Shown here piece after piece: positions 17,612-26,489 of a DNA stretch of 64,000 nucleotides. The stretch is from contig NZ_CANLMZ010000004.1 in the NCBI RefSeq assembly GCF_947492645.1, positions 124,001-188,000 on the forward strand. The letters are read 5' to 3'. The stretch comes from an uncultured Pontibacter sp. GTDB lineage: Bacteria > Bacteroidota > Bacteroidia > Cytophagales > Hymenobacteraceae. A program made the position numbers and the translations under genes. Each line of letters starts with the position of its first letter. Position 1 is the stretch's first letter. The notes under the pieces are model-generated. The model was not told the DNA's origin and did not search any database. It was given only the letters and a program-made list of their open reading frames with translations.

Positions 17612-18775
17612 ATGGACTACATCACTACACTTCAGAATTTTATCAGGTTTATACTTAGCCTGCTGCTCGCCTTGCTGCCCCTGTATACTATTGTAGCGCA
17701 GGAGGCGCCCAAAGCCGAAAAGAAACTCCACATAAAGTATATTGAGACCAAAGACGGTGTTGAAACAGTTAAAGATACGACTATCACCATAACCGAAATG
17801 ACCATGACGCTGCCAAGCTTTTCAGGCTTAAAAGCAGACACAGCTGCCTTGCGGAAGCTAAGTAACAGAACGTTTAAGTTTGCAGACACAACCCGCTTAA
17901 AAGCAGCTACCGGCAAAAATGTGAAAGTGTATAAACTGAATGGGAAACTAACTGAAGCAGAACACGCCGCTTACATAAGCCATCTGAAAACTTCGCAAAA
18001 CGACAGCTTACTTAATGTATTGCTAAAGAATGGTAAGATAGCAGCTCTTCAAGGGGATAGCCTGCGTGCAGTAATGTATAAAAGGCTGGGTAAAGCTGAC
18101 GGAATTCATACTTATACATTTGATAAAATAAACCCTAAAGGTGTGTTACGGGTGCATACTGATACACTAAAATCGGTATGGTTTAGCCACAGGGATAGTA
18201 TAAAGCATGTAGGGCCTGTGCACGCTGAACGCATCTATATCCGGAAGAGAGACAAAAACCTAACCGTTGATTCGCTGGTGCTAAAGGCAAATGGGAAAGT
18301 GATGTATAAGCTCATAACCAACGATAGCACAGCTAGTGCGCCTGTTTTCGGGTTAGGTGAGGCCGGAGAAGCACATTCATTTCAGCAATTTACCCTGGAG
18401 CCAGGTAAAGTTATCGCTATTGTAGTAACAAAAGCTACGGTGCAGGACCTGACAGCAGAAGATGTAGCGGCACTTAAGAAAACAGGTGCTTCTGTAGAAA
18501 CGAAACCCAAGGAAGAACTGAAATTGGAGAACGTGGAATATTACCCTAACCCGAACGACGGTAGGTTTAACCTGCGCTTCGAACCGGAAAATAAAGGAAC
18601 TACTGTAGTTAGCGTAATAGATAGCAAGGGGGAAGAAGTGTTTGTGGACACAGTAGAAAATTTAAACACAGCATACAGCCGCCAGATAGACCTCACTCCA
18701 TTTGGCAAAGGTTTATACTTCCTTCAGATAGCACAAGGCAAGCGCTATTTCACTAAGAAAATATTAGTTAGGTAA
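17612..18775 (+). CDS. Secreted protein with T9SS type A C-terminal sorting domain
   Basis: A 387-residue exported protein. The N-terminal signal (about 10-29, hydrophobic LSLLLALLPLYTIVA) is followed by a lysine- and threonine-rich body of no family I recognise. The last 80 residues form a type A sorting domain: EYYPNPNDGRFNLRF, then FGKGLYFLQIA and the ending KKILVR. Such proteins are moved across the outer membrane by the type IX system and their tail is removed or attached to A-LPS. It is divergently arranged with the histidine kinase/regulator pair and shares the phased TTAAC boxes, so it is a plausible direct target of that system. A hairpin terminator follows. Confidence 0.85.
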   Translation: MDYITTLQNFIRFILSLLLALLPLYTIVAQEAPKAEKKLHIKYIETKDGVETVKDTTITITEMTMTLPSFSGLKADTAALRKLSNRTFKFADTTRLKAATGKNVKVYKLNGKLTEAEHAAYISHLKTSQNDSLLNVLLKNGKIAALQGDSLRAVMYKRLGKADGIHTYTFDKINPKGVLRVHTDTLKSVWFSHRDSIKHVGPVHAERIYIRKRDKNLTVDSLVLKANGKVMYKLITNDSTASAPVFGLGEAGEAHSFQQFTLEPGKVIAIVVTKATVQDLTAEDVAALKKTGASVETKPKEELKLENVEYYPNPNDGRFNLRFEPENKGTTVVSVIDSKGEEVFVDTVENLNTAYSRQIDLTPFGKGLYFLQIAQGKRYFTKKILVR

Positions 18776-18797
18776 TTTGATTTAAGGGAATACATGC

Positions 18798-18836
18798 AAA
18801 AAAGCCTGCAGAAGTTCTGTGGGCTTTTTTTATACT
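18798..18836 (+). terminator. Terminator after T9SS cargo gene
   Basis: AAAAAAGCC (18798-18806) pairs with GGCTTTTTT (18822-18830), with imperfect inner pairing, and the T run continues into a TATACTT word. Confidence 0.7.
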
Positions 18837-18873
18837 TTGCGTATGAGTTAAGTGTAAAACTAAGAATGTAGCT

Positions 18874-19875
18874 ATGCAGCCTGTTAAAACTATACTTATA
18901 CTTATCATGAAGTTTTTCTTGTTGCCTGCGGTAGCGTTTGCGCAGGTACCCGACTCTCTTAATGCCACGTTGGACGGTTATCAATATCCTTATGAGGTGA
19001 AGCACATCACAATAACGCTTGAGGGGCAGCCGGTTAAAATGGCATACATGGATGTAGCTGCCAGTAAAGGCGGCAGCAACGCCCCTGCCGTAATGCTGCT
19101 GCACGGTAAAAACTTTTTCGGGGCTTATTGGAGGCAAACTATCGATTACTTATCTAAAAATGGTTTTAGGGTAATTGTGCCGGACCAGGTTGGTTTTGGG
19201 AAGTCTGATAAGCCGGAAGTATACTATAATTTTCATCAGTTGGCGCAAAACACGCAGCAACTGTTAAAGCAGTTAGGGGTGCAGCAAATAGCTGTAGTGG
19301 GCCACTCCATGGGAGGCATGCTGGCTACCAGGTTTGCACTTATGTATCCTGAAACGACGACGAAACTGGTACTTGAGAACCCGATCGGGCTGGAGGATTA
19401 CCGTTTGTTTGTTCCTTTCAAAACGCTGGATCAGCTACTGGAGAATGAGAAAAAAACAACAGAAGAATCAATCCGGAAATACCATCAAACCTACTACACA
19501 TCCTGGAAGCCTGCTTACGACGAGTGGGTAAAAGTGCCTGGGGCCCAGACAAGGCATACTTCTTATGCTAAAGTCGCTGAAGTAGCCGCTTTAACTTACG
19601 CCATGATTTACCAGCAACCTGTAGTTTATGAATTTGAGAAGCTAAAGGTACCGACTTTGCTTATAATAGGGCAACAGGACAGAACTATAGTAGGTAAAGG
19701 GTATATTGAGGAGAAGCAAAAGCTTAAAACGCACGGCCAGTACCCGCAGTTAGGGCGTTCTACGGCTAAGGCCATACCGGGTGCAAAATTAGTGGAGTTG
19801 CCAAATGTAGGCCATATTCCCCATTTAGAGGCGACAGACATATTCCATCAGCACTTGCTGCCTTTTTTAAAGTAG
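18874..19875 (+). CDS. Exported alpha/beta-fold hydrolase
   Basis: A 333-residue hydrolase with a signal peptide (IMKFFLLPAVAFAQ, cleavage near residue 24). The fold is shown by the oxyanion segment MLLHGKNFFGAYW (about 74-86), the nucleophile elbow GHSMGG (about 143-148), an acidic candidate in IIGQQDRT and the catalytic histidine in NVGHIPHLE near the C-terminus. A cap segment lies about 180-235. The substrate cannot be named, and esterase, lipase or haloalkane-type activities all share this layout. The gene is read alone, followed by a short spacer and the convergent small membrane protein. Confidence 0.88.
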   Translation: MQPVKTILILIMKFFLLPAVAFAQVPDSLNATLDGYQYPYEVKHITITLEGQPVKMAYMDVAASKGGSNAPAVMLLHGKNFFGAYWRQTIDYLSKNGFRVIVPDQVGFGKSDKPEVYYNFHQLAQNTQQLLKQLGVQQIAVVGHSMGGMLATRFALMYPETTTKLVLENPIGLEDYRLFVPFKTLDQLLENEKKTTEESIRKYHQTYYTSWKPAYDEWVKVPGAQTRHTSYAKVAEVAALTYAMIYQQPVVYEFEKLKVPTLLIIGQQDRTIVGKGYIEEKQKLKTHGQYPQLGRSTAKAIPGAKLVELPNVGHIPHLEATDIFHQHLLPFLK

Positions 19876-19932
19876 CAAGGTTGCTTTTATACTTGCCATA
19901 AAATACAAAGGCTATTACAGCATTGGGTTTGA

Positions 19933-20160
19933 TTAATGGTGGTGGTGATGGTCGTGGTCGCCTGGCTTGCTGTTGTAGTTTGCAATGGCACCAAGAGTAA
20001 AGAAAATTGTCCAGCAGGCATAAAGCGCCATAAAGTCTTCAATTCGTTTTCCAATCAGCACCAGTACAAGGTGTGCTACTAAGGTCATCACAAACCCCGT
20101 GGCGGCAACAAACTGGTAGGAGTTCATTTCTCTGGGGTCGTAGATTTTTGATAATTTCAT
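19933..20160 (-). CDS. Small two-helix membrane protein with C-terminal histidine tail
   Basis: A 75-residue protein with two hydrophobic segments (about 17-37 and 43-60) and a polar end that reads GDHDHHHHH. I do not recognise a family. The histidine-aspartate tail could bind metal ions such as zinc, copper or nickel, but nothing else here shows it. The ATG at 20160 is the only reasonable start. It lies between an alpha/beta hydrolase and a DUF547 gene with no operon partner. Confidence 0.65.
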   Translation of the reverse strand: MKLSKIYDPREMNSYQFVAATGFVMTLVAHLVLVLIGKRIEDFMALYACWTIFFTLGAIANYNSKPGDHDHHHHH

Positions 20161-20291
20161 GCAGGTGCTGTTTAATTCTATGGCATTAACGATTTAATGT
20201 GGCGAGAGGTGCCATAAATGCTAATTTTTAGCAAATATAACAGTTCGGTATTGTTGTTGTTATCATCATGCTGTCTAATAAATTTAATTCT

Positions 20292-21053
20292 ATGTATAAA
20301 AAACTGTTCCTGGCTATGCTGCTTGCGTTTACTGCTTTGCCTTTTTATGCGAAGGCAGGAGTAAGAGTTATGGAAAAGAGAATTACCAAACAAGAGGCAG
20401 ATTTCTATGACGGTGTTAGCCGGCTGCTGCAACAGCATGTAGTTAATGGGCAGGTAAAGTATAAAGCCCTCCAAAGAGATGAAACTAAACTGGATGGTCT
20501 GGTTAAGCAGATAGCGCAATATAACTTAAGTGCCGCTTCCGGCTCCGAGAAAAAAGCGTTTTACATAAATGCTTATAATGTGTTGGTTTTGAAGCAGGTT
20601 TTGATGCAATACCCTGTTAAATCAGTTATGGATGTTGCCGGCTTTTTTGATAAGCAGAAATTTAGAGTGGCAGGAGAGAGCCTTACGCTGAACGAACTCG
20701 AAAACAAGAAGCTACGTGCTCCTTATCAGGATGCCCGCATACATTTTGCGCTGGTTTGTGCTGCTAAGTCTTGTCCGCCGCTGTTAAACAAAGCTTATAC
20801 TCCAAAGCTTGTTGAAAAGCAACTTGAAAGCCAGACCAGGCAAAGTTTACAAAATCCAGATTTCATCAAGATCTTACCTAAGCAAAAGCAGGTTCAGGTA
20901 TCGGAAATTTTTAAATGGTATGAGGCCGATTTCCTGGCAGAGGCGCCTTCTGTTATCGCCTATATAAATAAGTATACTTCCATGCTGATTCCGCCCCAGT
21001 ACAATACTAGATACTATACTTACAACTGGCAACTGAATGAAGCATCTAATTAA
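20292..21053 (+). CDS. DUF547 domain exported protein
   Basis: A 253-residue exported protein. The ATG at 20292 gives a clean signal peptide (KKLFLAMLLAFTALPFYAKAG); a start at 20268 adds eight residues. The DUF547 domain is shown by KAFYINAYNVLVLKQVL, TLNELENKKLRAPYQDARIH and FALVCAAKSCPPLLNKAYT, including the paired cysteines near Cys155 and Cys160 that are characteristic of this family. Function is unknown in the family. No operon partner is visible. Confidence 0.85.
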   Translation: MYKKLFLAMLLAFTALPFYAKAGVRVMEKRITKQEADFYDGVSRLLQQHVVNGQVKYKALQRDETKLDGLVKQIAQYNLSAASGSEKKAFYINAYNVLVLKQVLMQYPVKSVMDVAGFFDKQKFRVAGESLTLNELENKKLRAPYQDARIHFALVCAAKSCPPLLNKAYTPKLVEKQLESQTRQSLQNPDFIKILPKQKQVQVSEIFKWYEADFLAEAPSVIAYINKYTSMLIPPQYNTRYYTYNWQLNEASN

Positions 21054-21145
21054 CTTTAGTTTATTTATTATGTTAAGTATAGGTTGACTTTCTGAACACC
21101 ATCAGAGGGGCAGCGTATATACAACTGTAACTAAACTTAAGAACT

Positions 21146-21511
21146 ATGGCTTCAAATACAGAAGATAAGAACCGCGAAGATCTTGACAATATAAATAGTG
21201 ACTACAACAAGCGTGTAAAGCTTGGCAACCATCCAGATCCATCAGCGAAGCGCAATATGGGGCCAGGAGGTACCACGGAACGTGCAGGGCAAAAAGACAA
21301 GCTTGGAAACCTGCATATCGGTGGAAATGAGGCTACCGGCTATGGCGGCAATAACCCTAACAGCACAGAAGAGTTTGCGCAAGGGCCTGGTTTCGAATTT
21401 GAAGGTAGTGATACAGGCATGGATGACGATGTAGCAGGGGTACGAAGCGGTGACCAACCCTTTGGTGAAGATAAACAAGAACCTGATGATGCGGATTACA
21501 GCCGCAGGTAA
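21146..21511 (+). CDS. Hydrophilic, disordered 121-residue protein
   Basis: A highly polar protein rich in G, D, N, E, K and P with no hydrophobic segment, so probably cytosolic and largely unfolded. Short repeated glycine-asparagine patches such as GGNEATGYGGNNPN are seen. It resembles stress-related hydrophilic proteins in composition only. The ATG is preceded by a 92-bp spacer and the gene is closed by a strong terminator. The function is unknown. Confidence 0.6.
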   Translation: MASNTEDKNREDLDNINSDYNKRVKLGNHPDPSAKRNMGPGGTTERAGQKDKLGNLHIGGNEATGYGGNNPNSTEEFAQGPGFEFEGSDTGMDDDVAGVRSGDQPFGEDKQEPDDADYSRR

Positions 21512-21514
21512 AAC

Positions 21515-21547
21515 AAAAAAAGGGAGCCTCAATAGCTCCCTTTTTTT
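21515..21547. terminator. Bidirectional terminator
   Basis: Arms 21515-21527 and 21535-21547 (A7GGGAGC with GCTCCCT7, loop of seven) between convergent genes, right after the stop of the hydrophilic protein. Confidence 0.88.
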
Positions 21548-21601
21548 GTAGCCTTTCAGTAAAGGCCTACTTTGCGGTTGGCCTTTACTATCTGCGGCAG
21601 G

Positions 21602-21982
21602 TTACTCTACTTCCGATACTGCTATGTGCCTGGCAGTATTTTTTCTTTTATACTCAGCAAATGCCTGCAATTGGTTAGCATTAAGTATAGCTGTCAGTTT
21701 CGTCTCAAAGTCTGTTTCGATTTCCTGCAGCTTTAGCTCTAATGCTGCTACATTATCTTTCAGGCTTTCTCTTGTTGCATCTTCTGCAGCTATTTTCTCG
21801 CGGTTTAATGCCTTTAATTTTATATACTCCATTTCGTTTAGCCTCAGCTCGTTTACCATGGCTCGTGTTAGTTCTGTACATTTTGCCTCTTGCTCCCGAG
21901 TTAGAGTGTAATCACCGTATTGTGCAAATACGTTAGTTGCTGAGATAACTGTAATAACAATAAGTAGAAATAAATTTTTCAT
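21602..21982 (-). CDS. Small exported helical protein related to the LTxxQ-type protein
   Basis: A 126-residue exported protein: signal peptide MKNLFLLIVITVISATNVFAQ and then a helical, charged domain (VNELRLNEMEYIKLKALNREKI) with a late NANQLQAFAEYKR segment. In layout it matches the Spy/CpxP-like protein at 10804-11232, but the first LTxxQ motif is replaced by LNEME. A coiled-coil character is likely at about 65-105. It probably acts in the periplasm, role unknown. Confidence 0.6.
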   Translation of the reverse strand: MKNLFLLIVITVISATNVFAQYGDYTLTREQEAKCTELTRAMVNELRLNEMEYIKLKALNREKIAAEDATRESLKDNVAALELKLQEIETDFETKLTAILNANQLQAFAEYKRKNTARHIAVSEVE

Positions 21983-22086
21983 AGGATAAGGGTTTAAAAA
22001 GACTTTCGTCGCTAATGATAAATCAACAATATTAGTATAGTCATATAGTTGATAGTTTGCTTTACGCCCTTACTTTATATAATGTT

Positions 22087-22371
22087 ATGGGTTTATTTAA
22101 AATAAACAAACATTTTAGATTGTCTATATTAAATATAGAAACCTTAGAATATTTAAATATTATGCTTGTAAAGCTTCCTGTGCATGTTACCTTGCACAGG
22201 AGCAGCAATTGGGAATGGTATAGTTTTTTGGTGTACCACTATAAAATGGCAATACTGCAGCTGGATTATCCTCGAACTATATTGCCTGGGGAGGGGGGAA
22301 TAAACTTTGTGCCCGTTAATCAGCTCTTAAATAATGGGCAACAGCAACAGAAAGGTTTAACAGGGGGCTAA
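22087..22371 (+). CDS. Doubtful small open frame
   Basis: A 94-codon frame from the ATG at 22087. The encoded residues show no signal, membrane or domain signature and have an odd mix of aromatics and a QQQQ stretch. Local DNA is AT-rich. It may be a chance frame in the divergent region between a small exported protein and the terminator of the receiver gene. Confidence 0.2.
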   Translation: MGLFKINKHFRLSILNIETLEYLNIMLVKLPVHVTLHRSSNWEWYSFLVYHYKMAILQLDYPRTILPGEGGINFVPVNQLLNNGQQQQKGLTGG

Positions 22372-22392
22372 TGTTATGGTGCTGTATATAAA

Positions 22393-22423
22393 AAAAGAAT
22401 CAGCTTGTAGGGCTGATTCTTTT
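22393..22423. terminator. Terminator of the receiver/kinase operon
   Basis: A 12-bp perfect stem (22393-22404 with 22412-22423) with A/T runs on both sides. It lies beyond a 27-bp tandem duplication of the end of the receiver gene. Confidence 0.75.
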
Positions 22424-22477
22424 CTTTAAAGCAAGATGAATTCTTCTTTTCTTTAAAGCAAGATGAATTCTTCTTTT
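22424..22477. repeat. Exact 27-bp tandem duplication at a gene end
   Basis: Positions 22424-22450 and 22451-22477 are identical 27-mers (starting CTTTAAAGCAAGATGAA). On the minus strand the unit encodes the end of the receiver gene, EEFILL plus stop, so a second copy of the last codons and the stop sits in frame just after the real stop. Confidence 0.9.
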
Positions 22478-22863
22478 ATGATAGCGAGTATTTCTGGAGA
22501 AAGTGGTTTTGAGAAAAAGTCTCTAACCTCGTCATGGCTTTTCGCACAGATAATATCTTTACGGTCTACAGCAGAGGATAGCATAAACAGGCTGCATTTT
22601 TTTGTAGCGCATTCCGATATTTTCCGATACTCCTGTATAAAGGTCCAGCCGTCCATACCTGGCATGTTGATATCCAGAAAAATTAACTCCGGAAAATTAG
22701 CTGGATCATGCTCTGCTGTGCTTCTCAGAAACTCAAGTGCATCTTGTGCCCATTCAAAGCTAACTACCTCTTCTGCGAAGTTTTCATTTTTAATAATACT
22801 CTCACAAACAAAGTTATTTACTTGATCATCATCTATTAAAACAACCCTTCTTAACGTATACAT
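22453..22863 (-). CDS. Stand-alone response regulator receiver protein
   Basis: A 136-residue single receiver domain with no output domain. The acid cluster is DDD (11-13), the phosphoacceptor Asp64 lies in IFLDINMPGMDGW, Ser95 or Ser96 in MLSSA and Lys118 in FFSKP. Such proteins work by protein contact or as phosphate relays. It begins 4 bp after the stop of a multi-PAS histidine kinase gene, so the two form an operon and probably a signalling pair. The last codons and stop are duplicated immediately downstream. Confidence 0.9.
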   Translation of the reverse strand: MYTLRRVVLIDDDQVNNFVCESIIKNENFAEEVVSFEWAQDALEFLRSTAEHDPANFPELIFLDINMPGMDGWTFIQEYRKISECATKKCSLFMLSSAVDRKDIICAKSHDEVRDFFSKPLSPEILAIIKEEFILL

Positions 22864-22867
22864 CCTT

Positions 22868-25800
22868 CTACTCCTGGTGCTTTAAATATATTTTGAAAAT
22901 ACTGCCAAGATCAACGGTGCTATCCACTTCAACTTTTCCTCCGAGGAGTTCAGCCTGTGTTTTAACTAAATGCAACCCGATGCCCTTGCCATCTTTGTTA
23001 TTGTTGTGAAAACGTTTGTAAAGGCCAAAAATTTTATCCCGCTCTTTGGTCAGGTCTATTCCCTGGCCATTATCTTCGACTTCGAGGCAAATATACTCAG
23101 ATACCTTGAATGTCTTCAAGCGTAAGGCTAATTTTCTGTTTTCAGACCTGTATTTTAATGCGTTTGTAATTAAATTCTGCATGATGCTATGCACATAGCT
23201 TCTAAGAGCCACAATTTCAGGAACCTCACTAAAGTCATAATCCAGGTCAATTTCGTCTTCAATATCTGATTCCGGAATGCTGGCTAATATGAAATCTAGC
23301 GTTTGTTTGAAGTCAACTTTTTCCCGTGCCTCGTCTACTTTGCTTCTGATTGTAAGAATATCGTTCAAGTCGCGGATAGTGCTGTCGAGCAACTTTGCTG
23401 AAGTGGCCAGGTTATCAATGATACGCCCGTTAAGTGCCGCCTCTGGCCTGCGACGGTCGTAAATAGACGTTAGGCCCAAAATGTTAGCAATTGGCGCACG
23501 TAAATTGTGTGACACTATGTAGGCAAACTGCTGCAGGTTTTTATTTTGCTGCATCAGTTGATGTGTTAGTTCTGTCCGTTTTTCCTCAGCATCTTTAAAA
23601 GCAGTAAGGTCAAAAGCAGAGCCAGCTATACTTACAACCCTGTTGTTCTCATCAAGTTTAGGCGATATGCGCAGCATCACCCACTTTGGCTTGCCGTTGC
23701 TGTCTAAAATGCGCACTTCGTTACTTGATCTTCTCCCTGCGAGTGTATCTGAAACAATGCGAGGCAAAACTTCTTCTTTAACTTCAGGATGAATAATCCT
23801 GGCCCACAGTTTCCGGTCCTCAAAAAAACTCTCTTCCTGGAAACCGGTTACCTCAAGGCACTGCGGGCTTATGTAATTGATGTTAAACTCGGCATCAGTA
23901 GAGAAAATAACTTCCGGAATGTTCTCAAGCGTAGACTGAAGTAAATGCTGGGCTTCCCGTATATCTCTTTCCGCTTCTTTATACTTTGTTACATCCTGTA
24001 CTGTACCAGACAGCTTCACGGCTTTTCCTGCTGTATTAAACTCAGCTTCGCAAATTTCATGGATATGCCGTATAGTGCCATCATCTAACACAATGCGGTG
24101 TTCTACTGCAAGTGGCACATTAGTTTCTGTTGCCTTGTTATATGTATCAACTACTTTTTGGCGGTCAGCGGGGTGTACTTTGTCTTTGTACGCGTCCAAA
24201 GTTGGTTCAAACAGGTGCTTCTGCTCCCCGTAAATGTTAAAAACTTCCTCAGACCACTGCAGCACATTTGTTTTAAGATCCAGTTCCCAGTTGCCAAGCT
24301 TTGCCAGTTGCTGTGCCCTTGATAGTTGGGCTTTGTTATGCCTGATGGTTTCGATGGATCTCTTTTGCTCCGAAATATCCAGCACATTTAAAGCAACGGC
24401 CAGTATTTTATTGTCGTGACTAACAACTGGGCTAAACGAAACTTGATACCAACCCTCACGGTAGCTTGTCTCATAACTTACTGTTTTCCCTTGCATCGCT
24501 AAGGCGTGATCCTCTCTAAGGTCTTCAACAAGCGACTCCTCTACAAAATCACAGAAATTCTGGCCTACTACCAGGTTTGTAAAAGTTTTATGATTTAAAG
24601 TGCTGTCTGCTTTTTTGTTAAATGAGAGTATCTTCAACTCATCGTCCAGCATGTAAATCGCTTTGCTGGAGCTATCAAGTAATGCTCTAAGGTTAGCCTC
24701 GTTTCTGGCAAGTTCTTCCTGGGCTTCTTTCTGTAGTGTAATGTCTATTAAAGTACCGTTAAAGTTTACAGAACCATCCATGTTTCGGGTCGGTAAACTG
24801 TGGCCGCGCACCCACTTCCATCTGCCCTCAATTGAGTTCCACAACCTGGCTTCCACATACCAGGGCTTAACTGTCCGAATTGCCTCTTTTATCGACTTGA
24901 ATACATTTTCCTTTTCTTCAGGGTGGAGCTGGTCAAAAATTTTAGAAGGTGTCTGACATACTTCTTCTGGAGATAATCCATAAATGTCTCTTATACCGTC
25001 GCTGATAAAAGGAAAGCTGAAGTTTGCATTTTCGTCAGTCCGAAACTGGTACACAGCACCAGGTATACTAGAGCTTATCTCGCGTAATAGCTTTTCGTTT
25101 AACTCAGTTTTTTCTATGGCTTTATATTGATCATCAATATTAACTGCTACTACCAGCCTGGGTATAGTGTTCCCAACTTCGGGTAAGGCATGCGCGTGCA
25201 CTTCCACCCAAAAGTCGCTTCCGTCTTTGCGCCTGTGCTTAACGTTGCTGAATACCTCATGCGGCTTTGTTCGCGGTATTATATTTTTAATGTAGGAGTC
25301 TACATCTGATGGTATTTTAAGGTCGTATATATACTTTTCCAGAAACTCCTCCTGCGTATACCCATATACTTCTGCAGCTGCATTGTTTACTTTCAGTATC
25401 TTTAGCGTTTTCAAATCGTAGATCCACATGGGTATCGGGTTGCTGTTGAACAGCGTTTTATAAATATGCTGGCTCTTGCTAAGTTCTTTCTGTAGCTCTT
25501 CCCGCATCTTTACTTCATTGCTGAGCACAACATTTTCGCGCTTTAATTTTTTAAACAGATACTGCATTAAAAATACAGCGCATGCTGTCGCCAGCAGTAC
25601 CAGAATCAGCAAAATCTCCTGGTATTTTACAAAGCCGGCCAATAAGCGGGATGCCTGTGAATCTCGTTTGTCTGCAGATTTTTGAAAGTTTATGCTAAGT
25701 TGATTTAAGTATTTCTGGTGCAGTTTATCCACCGGCACCAGGTAAGCTTCTTTATAAAGCTCCGCACGTTCTGGCTGCCCACTCAACGATAAAACAGTTA

Positions 25801-26224
25801 CACTATCAATATGGTGATAAGAAGAATTTCTGTAGGCAACAAGCTGGTTAAGCACCTGCCTGTTACTATCGCTAACAATAACTTTATCTAACTCTTTGAT
25901 TATCTTGGTATTTGAATCGTGCGCTTCCTTCAGCTGCACCGCCAGAACCGCCTTGTCATTTGTAGCAGGGTTGGTTAAATCAGTTAGCAGCGAAGTGACT
26001 ACATCTGCGTTATGGTGGAGTTTATTTACTAATTCTAACTTATATATTGTTTTAGACAGGTGGTTACTGTAATTCTCCTGTACTTCGCTTGCGCCAATAA
26101 ATGAAACAGATCCTACACCTACCAGTAAAGCAGCCAGTATTGTAAAAATTACACCTACTAGTTTAACTGTATGGTCGCGTTGGCTTTCGGGTTTAAACTG
26201 CGTATTCTCCGGAGAGTTTTGCAT
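22868..26224 (-). CDS. Multi-PAS membrane histidine kinase
   Basis: A 1118-residue sensor kinase. Transmembrane helices are at about 22-45 and 200-224, with a helical periplasmic sensor of about 150 residues between them that resembles CHASE3-like domains. Five PAS/PAC units follow, at about 245-365, 385-495, 510-625, 640-750 and 765-880; the PAS motifs include EVYGYTQEEFLEKY and EVTGFQEESFF. The HisKA phosphoacceptor is His906 in VSHNLRAP, a Bacteroidetes-typical variant. The ATPase domain has NLITNALKYR, VEDNGQGID, the YKRFHNN segment and GKGIGLHLV. It lacks a fused receiver; its partner is the receiver 4 bp downstream. PAS count makes it suited to redox, light or ligand sensing, unproven. 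Confidence 0.92.
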   Translation of the reverse strand: MQNSPENTQFKPESQRDHTVKLVGVIFTILAALLVGVGSVSFIGASEVQENYSNHLSKTIYKLELVNKLHHNADVVTSLLTDLTNPATNDKAVLAVQLKEAHDSNTKIIKELDKVIVSDSNRQVLNQLVAYRNSSYHHIDSVTVLSLSGQPERAELYKEAYLVPVDKLHQKYLNQLSINFQKSADKRDSQASRLLAGFVKYQEILLILVLLATACAVFLMQYLFKKLKRENVVLSNEVKMREELQKELSKSQHIYKTLFNSNPIPMWIYDLKTLKILKVNNAAAEVYGYTQEEFLEKYIYDLKIPSDVDSYIKNIIPRTKPHEVFSNVKHRRKDGSDFWVEVHAHALPEVGNTIPRLVVAVNIDDQYKAIEKTELNEKLLREISSSIPGAVYQFRTDENANFSFPFISDGIRDIYGLSPEEVCQTPSKIFDQLHPEEKENVFKSIKEAIRTVKPWYVEARLWNSIEGRWKWVRGHSLPTRNMDGSVNFNGTLIDITLQKEAQEELARNEANLRALLDSSSKAIYMLDDELKILSFNKKADSTLNHKTFTNLVVGQNFCDFVEESLVEDLREDHALAMQGKTVSYETSYREGWYQVSFSPVVSHDNKILAVALNVLDISEQKRSIETIRHNKAQLSRAQQLAKLGNWELDLKTNVLQWSEEVFNIYGEQKHLFEPTLDAYKDKVHPADRQKVVDTYNKATETNVPLAVEHRIVLDDGTIRHIHEICEAEFNTAGKAVKLSGTVQDVTKYKEAERDIREAQHLLQSTLENIPEVIFSTDAEFNINYISPQCLEVTGFQEESFFEDRKLWARIIHPEVKEEVLPRIVSDTLAGRRSSNEVRILDSNGKPKWVMLRISPKLDENNRVVSIAGSAFDLTAFKDAEEKRTELTHQLMQQNKNLQQFAYIVSHNLRAPIANILGLTSIYDRRRPEAALNGRIIDNLATSAKLLDSTIRDLNDILTIRSKVDEAREKVDFKQTLDFILASIPESDIEDEIDLDYDFSEVPEIVALRSYVHSIMQNLITNALKYRSENRKLALRLKTFKVSEYICLEVEDNGQGIDLTKERDKIFGLYKRFHNNNKDGKGIGLHLVKTQAELLGGKVEVDSTVDLGSIFKIYLKHQE

Positions 26225-26457
26225 TACGTTTGGCTAAGGGTGATTATCAGCTAAATTTAATGAATATAGGGTAAAATACTTCTCATTCACTTGTTATAAC
26301 CTTACATAAGCAAAGAAATCAGCTATTAAGTTCCTGCTGTGGCACTTATAGTTTAATCTTTTGTATCAGATTTTAATATTTCTTAAGCTAGATCTGTTTT
26401 TAAAAGATATGTAAAGTATAAGCGTAATTATGTAAGAAGTAAACTAATGTGTAGCCG

Positions 26458-26465
26458 TAAATTTG
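26458..26465 (+). promoter_or_regulatory. Putative -7 element TAAATTTG
   Basis: An exact TAnnTTTG match 24 bp before the ATG of the copper ATPase gene. No obvious TTG at -33. The region between 26225 and 26457 is otherwise AT-rich and gene-free. Confidence 0.45.
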
Positions 26466-26489
26466 TACTATAAATTTAAGAATACCACA

